A stretch of 45,930 nucleotides of DNA, taken from contig JAICTZ010000052.1 of the NCBI GenBank assembly GCA_025936115.1, positions 1-45,930 on the forward strand. Direction: 5' to 3'. The notes under the pieces are model-generated. The model made no database searches. It was given only the letters and a program-made list of their open reading frames with translations, and was not told the DNA's origin. Positions within the stretch are counted from its first letter, which is position 1; each line of letters begins with the position of its first letter. This DNA is from Polyangiaceae bacterium (GTDB lineage: Bacteria > Myxococcota_A > Polyangia > Polyangiales > Polyangiaceae). The position numbers and the translations under genes are program-made. Positions 32,838 to 41,063 of this stretch are shown here, in pieces.

Positions 32838-34619
32838 ATGACTCGGGACGCGCAGATACCTCTATTCCTCTGGGTCGCGACCGCCGTCGTGGTGCACGCG
32901 CTCTGGGGCGGAGGTGCGGACCGAGCTGCAAAGGTGATCGAGGAGAAGATCGAGATCCGCGAGTTCGCAGCGTCCGTGAGGCGCTTCGTGCGTGGCGAGA
33001 ACAAGCCGCTCGAAGTCGCGCTGCTCGACGAGACGAGCGAGCCGAAGCCGCCCGAACCGCCTCCCCTGCCCGAGCCCGACAAGAGCGAGCCCGAACGGAC
33101 CGACGAGAAGAGCGCCGCCAAGGACGAAGACAAGCCGGAGAAGCCGAAGACTCCGCCGCCCGAGCCGAAGAAAGAGCCGGAGAAGAAGCCCGAGCCGAAG
33201 AAGCCGGAAGAAGAAAAGAAGCCGGAGGAAGAGAAGAAGGCGCCAGCCATTGCGGCTCCCGAACCGCAGTCCGCGCCGGAAAAGCGCGTGGCCGTCCAGC
33301 AACACGTCCAGCCGAATCAACAAGACAATCCGAACGCTCGCTTCATCGCCAACGAGGCCAATCACGTCGACGAGGAGACGCACGCGCGCATCACCTCGAA
33401 CGATCAAGACGATCCGAAGCCGACGCCCGGCGGCGCCGCGCAGAGCAGCAAGGACCCGAACGATCCGGGCGACGCTGACGAAACCAAGATCCTACAGAGC
33501 GACGAGCACAAAGGCGCTCGCGATCACGCTCCCGCCGAACATCAAGCCGCTCCGCAGCCCAAGGTCGCCGAGCAGCCCGCACACTCGGCGCCTTCCACCG
33601 CACCGGCGCAAGCTCGCATCGAGGGCGCGCAGGGCGGCTCGCAAAAGTCGACGAGCGCCTCGAAGTTGCCGGCGGAAGCCGGCCAAACGCCGCAACCAGC
33701 CATGCACGCCGCCGACCAGACGCCCGAGACCGTCGACTCGACGCACGGCGGCTGGGAAATCGCCGGCCAACGCGCAGGCGCCGTCGAGCAAGCGGGCCGG
33801 CAAGCACGCAAACGGCGCGAGCTGCCGCCGATGCGCGTTTCGGGCCTCGGCGGGCTGCTCGGCCTCGGCGCGACGGGCACGACACCGGGCGGCATGAACC
33901 TGAACCTCACGCCCCAAGTGGCGGTCGCGGCAATCGGTCAAGACACCCTCAAGCGCGAACGCATCGCCGACGGCGAGCGGCGCAGGAGTCAGCACGCGGG
34001 ACACTGGCGGCCCGTCGGCATCGAGCGCTGGCGCTCGGCCATCGAAAATTACGTGCCTTCGGTCAAGCCCGGTAACCAGACGGCGCTCAACACGGCAGCG
34101 GTCCCCTTCGCGAGCTACCTGGCTCAAATCCACAACCGCATTCACCCGATCTTCGCCGACACGTTCCTCGCGTCGCTCGATCAGCTGCCGGCCTCCGATC
34201 CCATGAACCGGCCCGAGATCTTCACGGCGCTCGAGATCGTCGTGGGTCACAACGACGGGCGGATCCAGCGCATGGGCGTGACCCGCACGAGCGGCGTGAC
34301 GGCGTTCGACGTAGCGGCGCTGGAAGCCGTGAACCGCGCGCAGCCCTTCGGCACGCCGCCGCAAGAGATCGTGTCGCCCGACGGCAACGTGTACCTCCAC
34401 TGGGAATTTCACCGCGGCGTCGAAGCCTGCGGCACGGCGAACGCGCATCCCTTCATGCTCAAAGTGGCGCCGAAGACCGCGCCGCCGCCGAGCGAACCGG
34501 CCGCTCCGCCCGAAAATAAGGAGGAGGAGCGCCACGGGCAGGCCGAGCCCCGAAAATCTGCCCCGGACGGCGCCGGACCGTCCCGAAGGCCGCTCGCTTA
34601 CGCCAAGACCGCGGAGTGA
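32838..34619 (+). CDS. TonB-family energy transducer protein
   Basis: A 593-residue protein. A single N-terminal membrane helix (residues ~8-26) precedes a long Pro/Glu/Lys spacer (50-150, many PEP/KKPE repeats) and a Gln/Asn/Ala-rich middle. The C-terminal domain ~418-532 has the TonB fold: 'YLAQIHNRIHPIFAD', 'ALEIVVGHNDGRIQRMGVTRTSG' and 'ALEAVNRAQPFGTPP'. TonB proteins span the periplasm and pass proton-motive energy from ExbB/ExbD to outer-membrane receptors. No exbB, exbD or receptor is near, and an extra ~60-residue Pro-rich tail is present, so a gliding or other envelope role is possible. The stop is within a 16-bp duplication. Confidence 0.82.
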   Translation: MTRDAQIPLFLWVATAVVVHALWGGGADRAAKVIEEKIEIREFAASVRRFVRGENKPLEVALLDETSEPKPPEPPPLPEPDKSEPERTDEKSAAKDEDKPEKPKTPPPEPKKEPEKKPEPKKPEEEKKPEEEKKAPAIAAPEPQSAPEKRVAVQQHVQPNQQDNPNARFIANEANHVDEETHARITSNDQDDPKPTPGGAAQSSKDPNDPGDADETKILQSDEHKGARDHAPAEHQAAPQPKVAEQPAHSAPSTAPAQARIEGAQGGSQKSTSASKLPAEAGQTPQPAMHAADQTPETVDSTHGGWEIAGQRAGAVEQAGRQARKRRELPPMRVSGLGGLLGLGATGTTPGGMNLNLTPQVAVAAIGQDTLKRERIADGERRRSQHAGHWRPVGIERWRSAIENYVPSVKPGNQTALNTAAVPFASYLAQIHNRIHPIFADTFLASLDQLPASDPMNRPEIFTALEIVVGHNDGRIQRMGVTRTSGVTAFDVAALEAVNRAQPFGTPPQEIVSPDGNVYLHWEFHRGVEACGTANAHPFMLKVAPKTAPPPSEPAAPPENKEEERHGQAEPRKSAPDGAGPSRRPLAYAKTAE

Positions 34620-34693
34620 CAAGGCCGCGGAGTAACGTACTCTCCGTCCAATGCCCGCGAGCGAGCCCCACCCGCCGACGAAGACCGCGGAGT
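34605..34693 (+). repeat. 16-bp tandem duplication across the TonB-family stop, with a third copy
   Basis: AAGACCGCGGAGTGAC (34605-34620) is followed directly by AAGGCCGCGGAGTAAC (34621-34636), 14 of 16 bases identical. The first carries the in-frame TGA stop; the second has a TAA shifted by one base. A third partial copy AAGACCGCGGAGT lies at 34681-34693 inside the start of the next gene, where it encodes residues of its N-terminus. Confidence 0.85.
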
Positions 34694-35694
34694 CGGCGTG
34701 GGATCGCGGCGGCTTGACGCTCACGCTCTTCGCCCTGGCCGCGCTCGTCGCGAGCACCGTGGGACGCACGATCTTTCCGGCGATGTTCGGCGCCGCGACG
34801 GGCCTGGCCGCCTGGATCGATCGCACGCAGCACGTCGCGAGTCTTTTGAGTCAGCTCGTCGCCGCGGGCGGCGTGGCTTTCGTGCTGCGCGCGGTCGCGA
34901 CCACGTTCACGCAAAACTCGCTCGGTATCGGCTACCGCATGCTCGTGATCCCGGCGGGCACCGCAGCGAGCGTGCTCACCATGGCGGCCACGGGACGCGC
35001 GCTCGAGCCGGAGCTCGGCTGCTCGCTCACGATTGCCGCACTGACCGCCGCGGCCGCGAGCGCGGCCGTCGCCATGCTCTCGCCCACGACGCGTGCGCTC
35101 GGGCTCGCGCTCGCCATTTCGGCTCTCGCCGGGGCCTTCGACCTCGGCGGCATTCGGCTCGCGCAGTCGGCGCTCGAGAACGCCTCGGCCAGCGCCTACA
35201 AGCTCGCGTCAGTGCTCGTGACGGTCGGCTTCGTGCTCGAGGCGGTGCTCGTGGTGCTCGCGTTCGGCTGGCTTTCGCGGCGGCGCGGCGGGCGCGCTCT
35301 TTTGCTCACGTTCTTGACCTTCGTGCTCGTGATGATTTGGGGGCTCGCGCTGCGGGGCGCGGCACAGAGCGGCGCGCCGGCGTGGCAGATCGTCATCGCG
35401 CGCGCCGTCACGTCGTGGCTGCGCGCGCCGGCGCCGCTCGTTCCGCCCGCCGCGCGGCTCATGCTCGAGGCGGCGAGCACCGTCGCGACCATCACGGCGC
35501 TCATCGTGAGCCGCCGCGCGCCGCTCGCCGCGCTGCTTGCCCTGTGTCTGCTCGCGCGCGGCGCGACCGACATTCCGCTGCCCGCCCTCCTGCTGCTCGT
35601 CGCCGCGCTCGCCGTGCCCGCTTCGGCGCGCCTGGCTTTTCCGCCGAGCGGCGCCCCCGGCATGCGCCGGCTTGCCCCGACCCCCACGCGATGA
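34651..35694 (+). CDS. Polytopic membrane protein, unknown function
   Basis: A 347-residue hydrophobic protein with about eight or nine predicted helices, very rich in Ala and Leu (for example 'LTLFALAALVASTVGRTIF', 'LLTFLTFVLVMIWGLALRG', 'ALPALLLLVAALAVP'). No catalytic motif or family signature is recognised. The last ~25 residues are Pro/Arg-rich. It lies 31 nt downstream of the TonB-like gene and its TGA overlaps the ATG of the next gene (ATGA), so translation of the two is probably coupled. It could be an envelope accessory to the TonB-like protein; this is inference from position. Confidence 0.65.
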   Translation: MPASEPHPPTKTAESAWDRGGLTLTLFALAALVASTVGRTIFPAMFGAATGLAAWIDRTQHVASLLSQLVAAGGVAFVLRAVATTFTQNSLGIGYRMLVIPAGTAASVLTMAATGRALEPELGCSLTIAALTAAAASAAVAMLSPTTRALGLALAISALAGAFDLGGIRLAQSALENASASAYKLASVLVTVGFVLEAVLVVLAFGWLSRRRGGRALLLTFLTFVLVMIWGLALRGAAQSGAPAWQIVIARAVTSWLRAPAPLVPPAARLMLEAASTVATITALIVSRRAPLAALLALCLLARGATDIPLPALLLLVAALAVPASARLAFPPSGAPGMRRLAPTPTR

Positions 35695-36101
35695 GCTCCA
35701 AACGCCCTCCACCCACGAGCTCGCGGCGTCCGCCGCCGAAACCTTCGAGACCCTCGGACGCGAAGAGCTCGCTCGTCAGCACGAAGCAAGGCATGTTCGA
35801 GCTGCCGCCCGTTCCGAGCGCGCCCGCCTCACGCAAGCGCTTCGACTCGGAGCCGCCGACACGCCAAAAGAACGTGACGGCGTCGGTGTATCAGAGTCTG
35901 ATCTCGGTGTTCGACGCGATGACTCCGGCGCAGCGCATGGAGTTCATCGACATGGCCGCGCACTATGGCCTGCTCGACGCCAACGCGCGGCGCGATTTCG
36001 TCGCGCTCGTCGCGCTGTATCCGCAACTTTGGGCCGCGGATCGCACCCAGGTGCACGAGCTCGTCGAACGGCTCGCAGCCAAGAGCACGAAGAAGCGCTG
36101 A
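35691..36101 (+). CDS. Small hypothetical protein with Pro/Arg/Ser-rich N-terminus
   Basis: About 136 residues. The first ~65 are disordered (SSKRPPPTSSRRPPPKPSRP and similar). Residues ~70-136 look like a compact helical domain: 'VTASVYQSLISVFDAMTPAQRMEFIDMAAHYGLLD', then 'DFVALVALYPQLWAADRTQVHELVERL'. The ATG overlaps the TGA of the upstream membrane protein. No family is recognised. The last residues are lysine-rich (KSTKKR). Coupled translation suggests the two gene products act together; the disordered basic N-terminus could bind an acidic partner or membrane. Confidence 0.65.
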   Translation: MSSKRPPPTSSRRPPPKPSRPSDAKSSLVSTKQGMFELPPVPSAPASRKRFDSEPPTRQKNVTASVYQSLISVFDAMTPAQRMEFIDMAAHYGLLDANARRDFVALVALYPQLWAADRTQVHELVERLAAKSTKKR

Positions 36102-36162
36102 GCGCCCGCGCGCCCACGTCGCGCCGCCGTGCGCACCGACGCACGCCGTGCGGCCTCGCGAG

Positions 36163-36822
36163 CTACTCCCACCACTTCGAAAGTAGCGGCCCCGGGCGGC
36201 GCGGCGTCGCCGCGTAGTGCGACACGTCGTTGAACAGCATGAGCCGCGCGCGCACCGGATCTTTGAACTCGAGCAGGTTCAAGCACGCCGGCGCCTGATC
36301 GAGCCGGTCGCGATAGCCACGCGCGTCGATGCCGAGAACGGCGCACAAGAGCAGGCGAATCGTCGCTTTGTGGGACACCACGGCGACGAAGCCGCCCGTG
36401 TGCGCGAGCACGATTTCGCGCAAGGCGGGCAGCGCGCGAGCCATCACGCTCACGCCCGACTCGCCCCCGGGCGGCGCGAAGGTGAACGGGTCCGTCTCCC
36501 ACGCGGCGTACTCGACGCCGTAACGCTGCTCGACTTCCGCCCGCGTGAGTGTCTCCCAATGCCCGTGGTCGATTTCGCGCAGGGCGTCGCGCGGCAGCGG
36601 GGTCAAGCCGTGCGGCGCGCCGACGAGTGACGCGGTCTCGACGGTGCGGCGGAGAGGGCTTGCGTAAATCGCGGCGACCGGTTCGTTCGCGAGCCGCTCG
36701 GCGAGCGCTCGTGCTTGGGCGCGCCCTAGATCGGAGAGCTCGACGTTCGTTGCACCGGCGAAGCGATCTTCGGCCGACAGCGTCGTGGCGCCGTGTCGAA
36801 TCAGCGCAACGCGGGTGCTCAT
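36163..36822 (-). CDS. Histidine phosphatase (phosphoglycerate-mutase-like)
   Basis: About 219 residues with the histidine phosphatase superfamily pattern. The catalytic phospho-His is in 'VALIRHGATTLSAEDRFAG' (RHG motif). 'YASPLRRTVETA' supplies the second Arg, 'REIDHGHWETLTRAEV' the acid, and 'FVAVVSHKATIRLLLCAVLG' the second catalytic His. This matches the cobalamin/alpha-ribazole phosphatase and broad phosphatase branch; the true substrate is unknown. It is 14 nt downstream of the heme O synthase gene on the same strand. The ATG at 36822 begins the conserved domain; the longer reading frame upstream only overlaps that gene. Confidence 0.88.
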   Translation of the reverse strand: MSTRVALIRHGATTLSAEDRFAGATNVELSDLGRAQARALAERLANEPVAAIYASPLRRTVETASLVGAPHGLTPLPRDALREIDHGHWETLTRAEVEQRYGVEYAAWETDPFTFAPPGGESGVSVMARALPALREIVLAHTGGFVAVVSHKATIRLLLCAVLGIDARGYRDRLDQAPACLNLLEFKDPVRARLMLFNDVSHYAATPRRPGPLLSKWWE

Positions 36823-36836
36823 TGCCCGCTCGCCTT

Positions 36837-37736
36837 TCACGCCGCGGCGACGAACGCCGCGTACACGACCACGAGGTAAGGCATCGACGCGAAGAACACG
36901 CGCCGCGCCCAGCGCACGCGCGTGAGCTCGGCGGGCTTTACGAAAACGAGGCCGAGGAAGGCGAGTCCCGCCGGCACCACCACGCCGAAGTAGCCGAGGT
37001 GCACGGCGCCGCCGAAGGCGGGCAAGAGGGTGATGAGGACGAGCGCGAGGGTCCAATACCGAGCGGCGCGTACCGTCGCTCGTTCGCCGCGCGCCACCGA
37101 GTAGACGCGCATGCCGCCGCGGCGGTAGTCCTCCTGCAGAAACAAAGAAATCGCCAAGAAGTGCGGCATCTGCCACACGAACAGCACCGCGAAGAGAAAG
37201 CGCGCGGGCCAGCCGAGCGTCCCGCGCACGGCCGCATACCCGATGAGCGGCGGGAGCGCGCCAGGTAGCGCGCCGACGACGAGAGCGTGCGGCGTGATGC
37301 GCTTGAGCGGCGTGTAGACGAAGACGTAACTCGCAAAAGCGAGCAACGTGAGCGCGCAGGCGAGGCCGCCGGCGACCACGCCGAGCACGTTGAGCCCGAT
37401 ACTGGCCGCCAGCAGGCCGAAACCGAGCGCGATCTCGGCGCTCAGACGTCCGGACGGCAGCGGACGCTGGAGCGTTCGTCGCATCAGGGCGTCCGAATCG
37501 CGCTCGGCGTACATATTGAGCGCGTTCGCGGCACCCACGACGAGCGTCGTGGCGACGAGAGCCACGAGCAGCTTGGCGAGCGGTAAAGAGCCGTGCGCCA
37601 CGAGCGCACCGCACGTCGCCGTCACCATCACGAGCGCCACGATGCTCGGTTTCGTGAGCTCGACGAGCAGACCGGCCAGGCGCAGGGGACTCGCGCTCGA
37701 TGGCGACTCGAGGGTTTTGGCGAGCGGGGGGTTCAC
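36837..37736 (-). CDS. ctaB: Protoheme IX farnesyltransferase (heme O synthase)
   Basis: A 299-residue UbiA-family prenyltransferase with about nine membrane helices. It adds farnesyl to heme B to give heme O, needed for heme-copper oxidases. The Asp-rich motif is 'NALNMYAERDSDALMRRT', the typical CtaB/CyoE substrate-binding site; the second is 'QEDYRRGGMRVYSV', followed by 'MPHFLAISLFLQED' just upstream. All are conserved. The gene symbol is ctaB (cyoE in enterics). No oxidase subunits lie in the window. The ATG at 37736 is close to a divergent region of 193 nt. Confidence 0.93.
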   Translation of the reverse strand: MNPPLAKTLESPSSASPLRLAGLLVELTKPSIVALVMVTATCGALVAHGSLPLAKLLVALVATTLVVGAANALNMYAERDSDALMRRTLQRPLPSGRLSAEIALGFGLLAASIGLNVLGVVAGGLACALTLLAFASYVFVYTPLKRITPHALVVGALPGALPPLIGYAAVRGTLGWPARFLFAVLFVWQMPHFLAISLFLQEDYRRGGMRVYSVARGERATVRAARYWTLALVLITLLPAFGGAVHLGYFGVVVPAGLAFLGLVFVKPAELTRVRWARRVFFASMPYLVVVYAAFVAAA

Positions 37737-37929
37737 GTCGTCTCCGCGCCGGTGTTAGCACTCTTGTCCTCGTCTCGGCTCGGAGGCCGCGTTTTTTTCC
37801 GCAGATGCCCGCGCTTTCGGCCGATTGACCGGGAGTGTCGGACTGCCACACCGCTATTTTCGATGATACGAGCGCGGATCTGAAGGCGTTCTCGGTGTTA
37901 TCCTCCCCCGCGGGTAACGGAGAAAACCA
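37737..37929. promoter_or_regulatory. Divergent intergenic region between ctaB and a secreted-protein gene
   Basis: No gene is seen. It holds a seven-T run (37791-37797), TTGACC at 37825-37830 and TATTTT at 37855-37860 (spacer 24 nt, too long for an ordinary sigma-70 promoter), and a GGAGA Shine-Dalgarno just before the ATG at 37930. Promoters for both directions are expected here but none is convincing by eye. Confidence 0.3.
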
Positions 37930-38736
37930 ATGCGCTTCGTAGGGATGCTTCTTGGGGCCGCGCCACTCGCGCTTGCAGTGACACTCGTCACGGGGACCGC
38001 AGCGGCGGCCGATGTCGGTAAGACGGAAGCGTCCGCGACGGGTAAAGGGATTACCGGTGGCGCCCTACTCGGCGCCGAGCTCGTCTGCGGCGTGGAGGCC
38101 GTGGCCGGCGTGAAGTCACCGTGGGCTTATCTTGGTGGCGGCGTGCTCGGCGCGGCCGCCGGTGGCGTCGGCGGCTACTTCGTCGAGCAAAAGGGGAGCC
38201 CGCGCGCGTCTCTCTTGTTGCTCGCCGGCGGCATGACGCTCGTCATTCCCACCATCGTCGGCGTGCTCAGCGCAACGGCGTATCGCCCCCCTTCGGACTA
38301 CCTGACCGATCGTCCCCCCGCGGACGAGCCCATCGCGAACCCGCCGCAACCCACGAGCCCCGTGCCGCCTGCGGCGACACCGGAACCAGCTCCCGCGACG
38401 GCGCCCACCGAAAGCAATCCGGCAACGCCGCCGACGATGGTGCCGCCCACGACGCCGCCCGCGCCCTCGCCCCCCGCGTCTCCGTCGGGGCCCGGCAGCG
38501 GCGCCGGTCCGAGCTCGGAGCGCCCGCACGTGCGCCATCACCTCGCTGGGCGTGATCGCGTGTTGCCGCCTCTCGTGCTGACGCCGCCCGCGCTCGTCGC
38601 GCTCACGCCGAGCGCGCTCGCGCTACGCGTTCCCGCCGTCGAAATTCAGAACACCTACACCCGCGCCGAATTGGCGATGTACGGGGTCAAGCAGACTACA
38701 GAAGTACACATTCCGGTCGTGAATGTCGTGTTCTGA
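37930..38736 (+). CDS. Exported Pro-rich protein, unknown function
   Basis: A 268-residue protein. The signal peptide 'GMLLGAAPLALAVTLVTGTAAAA' precedes the mature start ADVGK. Two hydrophobic Gly/Ala stretches follow (residues ~38-75 and ~92-118), then a ~75-residue Pro/Ala/Thr linker (PVPPAATPEPAPATAPTES and similar). The compact C-terminus includes 'VEIQNTYTRAELAMYGVKQTTEVHIPVVNVVF'. GGAGAAAACC gives the Shine-Dalgarno. No family is recognised. An envelope location is likely from the signal and the linker. The upstream gene is divergent, and a kinase gene follows after 112 nt. Confidence 0.65.
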   Translation: MRFVGMLLGAAPLALAVTLVTGTAAAADVGKTEASATGKGITGGALLGAELVCGVEAVAGVKSPWAYLGGGVLGAAAGGVGGYFVEQKGSPRASLLLLAGGMTLVIPTIVGVLSATAYRPPSDYLTDRPPADEPIANPPQPTSPVPPAATPEPAPATAPTESNPATPPTMVPPTTPPAPSPPASPSGPGSGAGPSSERPHVRHHLAGRDRVLPPLVLTPPALVALTPSALALRVPAVEIQNTYTRAELAMYGVKQTTEVHIPVVNVVF

Positions 38737-38848
38737 GACGCGCGGCGCGCCACGTAAAAGCGCCTTCGTCTTTGCTTCCGTGAACGCCTGCCGCTAGCAT
38801 GGGTGTCTCGAGCGCCTGCGGCTCGCAGCGTCACTCGATACAATATCT
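38737..38848 (+). promoter_or_regulatory. Kinase gene upstream region with -10-like box
   Basis: TACAAT (38839-38844) lies five bases before the kinase ATG. If used as a -10 box it would give a leaderless message. The matching -35 position reads CTGCGG, a poor match, and no Shine-Dalgarno is evident. No gene and no terminator with a T-run is seen in this gap. Confidence 0.25.
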
Positions 38849-40627
38849 ATGGCTCAGGCAGCGCCTCAAAGGACGGGCCTTCCGCGTACGCGCAAGGGGG
38901 ACGATCCTTCCCTCGGTCGCGTTATCGCCGGCCGCTATCGACTGGAATCACGCATCGGCGAGGGAGGGATGGGCATCGTGTACCGAGCCCGTCACGTCCT
39001 CATCGATCGCGTCGTCGCGGTGAAGTTGATTCGCCCCGACTTGCGTGGTGAGACGCATTTGCGCGCGTGGATGCTGCGCGAAGCGCGCGCTGCCAACCGC
39101 GTCGATCACGCCCACATCATCGACATCCACGATATCGGGGAGACCGACGACGGCGAGCTCTACCTCGTCATGGAGTACCTCGTGGGCACGCCGCTCTCGA
39201 ACGAGCTCGCCAAAGGGCCGCTCGCCGTGGCGCGCGCCGTGGACGTGCTCGAGCAGATGGGTGCGGCGCTCTCGCGCGCTCACGACCTCGGCGTCGTGCA
39301 CCGCGACTTGAAGAGCGACAACATCCTGCTCACGGCGCGCGGCGGTCGCAAAGACTTCGTGAAGATCTTGGACTTCGGGCTCGCGGCGCTCGCGCACGAC
39401 CCGAGGCTCGCGCCCAAGGGCGCGGTGTTCGGCACGCCGGAGTACATGTCGCCCGAACAAGCGCGCGGCGAACAAGCCGGACCCCAGTCGGACCTCTACG
39501 CGCTCGGCGTCTTGTTCTTCGAGATGCTCACCGGACAGCTGCCCTTCAAAGCCTCCGACCGCGAGACCCTGCTCGAGATGCAGCGCACGGCGCCGGCGCC
39601 GCGCCCGAGCAGCGTGAAGAAGGACACGAGCCCGGTCGCCGAAAAGATCGTGCTCCGCCTGCTCGAGAAGGACGCCCGCAAGCGTTACCGCGACGGCCAC
39701 CATCTGCTCGAGGAGCTCAAGGCGCTCCAGCGCTCCTTGCCGAGCACCTCTTGGGAGAAGGAGGGCGCGCAGCCCGAGGCCCAGCAGGCCGCGCCACCGC
39801 CGCCGCCCCAACCGCGTTCGCCGGGGGTCGCCGAATGGGCGGGCCGCGCCGGACTCTTCTCGCGCATGCTGAGCCGCGCGTACCCCGCCGGCAACGCGCC
39901 GCCCGAGATCAAGCAGGCGCTGGCGGCAATCTGGGATGTCGCTGCCAAGGCGACCGCGCTCGAAGGCGAGATCGCCAGTCACACGCGCAAGCTCGAGGCG
40001 CTCGAACGCCGCGGCCGCGCGCTGCGCGCCGAAATCGGCCGTAAGGTGGAGGAGCTCGCGCACGAGGAATCCCGCGTGCTCCGCGAGGCCTCCGCCTACG
40101 CCGAGGAAGAGACGACCGCGCGGCAAGAGCTCACGCGCGCCGAGCAAAACGCCCGCGAGCGCGTCGCCATCGCCGAGCAGGCGGAACGTAACGGCCAGGG
40201 CACCCGCGCGATCTACGAAGCAGCCGGCGCGGCGACCGCCATGGTCGAAGCCCAACGGCAGTGGCTCAAGACGCGCGGGGACCGCCGCGGCGGGCGCGAG
40301 GCGACGGCCGCCGACTTGCGACGTCAGATCGAGGAACTGCGCGCGCAGCTCGCGCGCTACGCCGAGGCGCTCGAAGAGGACCTGAATTCCGGCCGCGAGA
40401 AGGTCGCGATACGCACGCGCGAGGGGCTCAAATTCGAGAAGACCTTCGTCGATGCGTTCTCGCTGCTCACCGGGCACCTGAAGGGCCGCCCCGAGTGCCG
40501 CGATTTGATGACCGAGCTCCAGTCGGGCTCGGGCGAGGCGCCGGAGAACACACCGAACGCTACGGCGGTCGACGGCGACGTGCCCGTCAGCCCCGGCGTC
40601 CTCGAGCGACCGCCCGAAGCCGTCTGA
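38849..40627 (+). CDS. Hanks-type Ser/Thr protein kinase with C-terminal coiled coil
   Basis: A 592-residue soluble kinase. The N-terminal kinase domain (~30-295) has all key parts: glycine loop IGEGGMGIVYRA (36-47), catalytic Lys in 'VVAVKLIRPD' (K59), αC Glu in 'LREARAA', HRDLKSDN with D153, DFG at 175-177, and 'GTPEYMSPEQ' for the APE region. It should be active. The rest is a Pro-rich linker and a long coiled coil (~370-520, 'EGEIASHTRKLEALERRGRAL' onward) with no transmembrane helix. Such kinases commonly feed FHA proteins; one FHA protein is in this window but 24 kb away. It heads a unit with a Rieske protein and a second kinase. Confidence 0.95.
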   Translation: MAQAAPQRTGLPRTRKGDDPSLGRVIAGRYRLESRIGEGGMGIVYRARHVLIDRVVAVKLIRPDLRGETHLRAWMLREARAANRVDHAHIIDIHDIGETDDGELYLVMEYLVGTPLSNELAKGPLAVARAVDVLEQMGAALSRAHDLGVVHRDLKSDNILLTARGGRKDFVKILDFGLAALAHDPRLAPKGAVFGTPEYMSPEQARGEQAGPQSDLYALGVLFFEMLTGQLPFKASDRETLLEMQRTAPAPRPSSVKKDTSPVAEKIVLRLLEKDARKRYRDGHHLLEELKALQRSLPSTSWEKEGAQPEAQQAAPPPPPQPRSPGVAEWAGRAGLFSRMLSRAYPAGNAPPEIKQALAAIWDVAAKATALEGEIASHTRKLEALERRGRALRAEIGRKVEELAHEESRVLREASAYAEEETTARQELTRAEQNARERVAIAEQAERNGQGTRAIYEAAGAATAMVEAQRQWLKTRGDRRGGREATAADLRRQIEELRAQLARYAEALEEDLNSGREKVAIRTREGLKFEKTFVDAFSLLTGHLKGRPECRDLMTELQSGSGEAPENTPNATAVDGDVPVSPGVLERPPEAV

Positions 40628-40645
40628 GCAGGTCGAGGAGGTTCG

Positions 40646-41032
40646 ATGCCGGAGCCGTCGGGGCCGAGCGTGCGGATTCCGGGCGCCGCGAGTCTCGCCC
40701 AAGGGGAGGCCCGCACTTTCAGCTTCAGCCGCGCCGGCAAGACTTACGAAGGCTTCATCCTGCGGCACCGCCTCGGTTTTTTTGCCTACGCCAATGCCTG
40801 CCCGCACTGGAACGTCGATTTGGACCTCGGTTTCGGCGACTTCTACGACCCCGAGCTCGACGCGATCTTCTGCCGCAATCACGGCGCGCTGTTCCGGCCG
40901 GATACGGGGCTCTGCAGCGCGGGCCCCTGCGCGGGGCTCTATCTCGAAAAATTCGAGCTCGGCTGGGACGGGGGAGACGCCCTGGTCGAGGTGGGGTCGC
41001 TCACGCTGATCGGCGCGGAAAATTTGGGTTAA
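40646..41032 (+). CDS. Rieske [2Fe-2S] domain protein
   Basis: A 128-residue single-domain Rieske protein. The cluster ligands are C52-P-H54 and C76-R-N-H79, in the order CxH...CxxH with 21 residues between H54 and C76. 'HGALFRPDTGLC...GPC' follows the second pair, as in dioxygenase ferredoxins and NirD-like proteins. There is no signal peptide, so it is cytoplasmic. The strong Shine-Dalgarno GAGGAGG lies before the ATG. It sits 18 nt after the kinase and 31 nt before a second kinase-like gene, an unusual place for an electron-transfer protein. A redox-sensing role in signalling is inference. Confidence 0.9.
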   Translation: MPEPSGPSVRIPGAASLAQGEARTFSFSRAGKTYEGFILRHRLGFFAYANACPHWNVDLDLGFGDFYDPELDAIFCRNHGALFRPDTGLCSAGPCAGLYLEKFELGWDGGDALVEVGSLTLIGAENLG

Positions 41033-41063
41033 TTGCCCGGGCTGCGGCTATGTCGCAGGGCGC

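Noticed and set aside
37791..37797. T-run as a terminator
   Set aside because: No stable stem precedes it and no plus-strand gene ends there.
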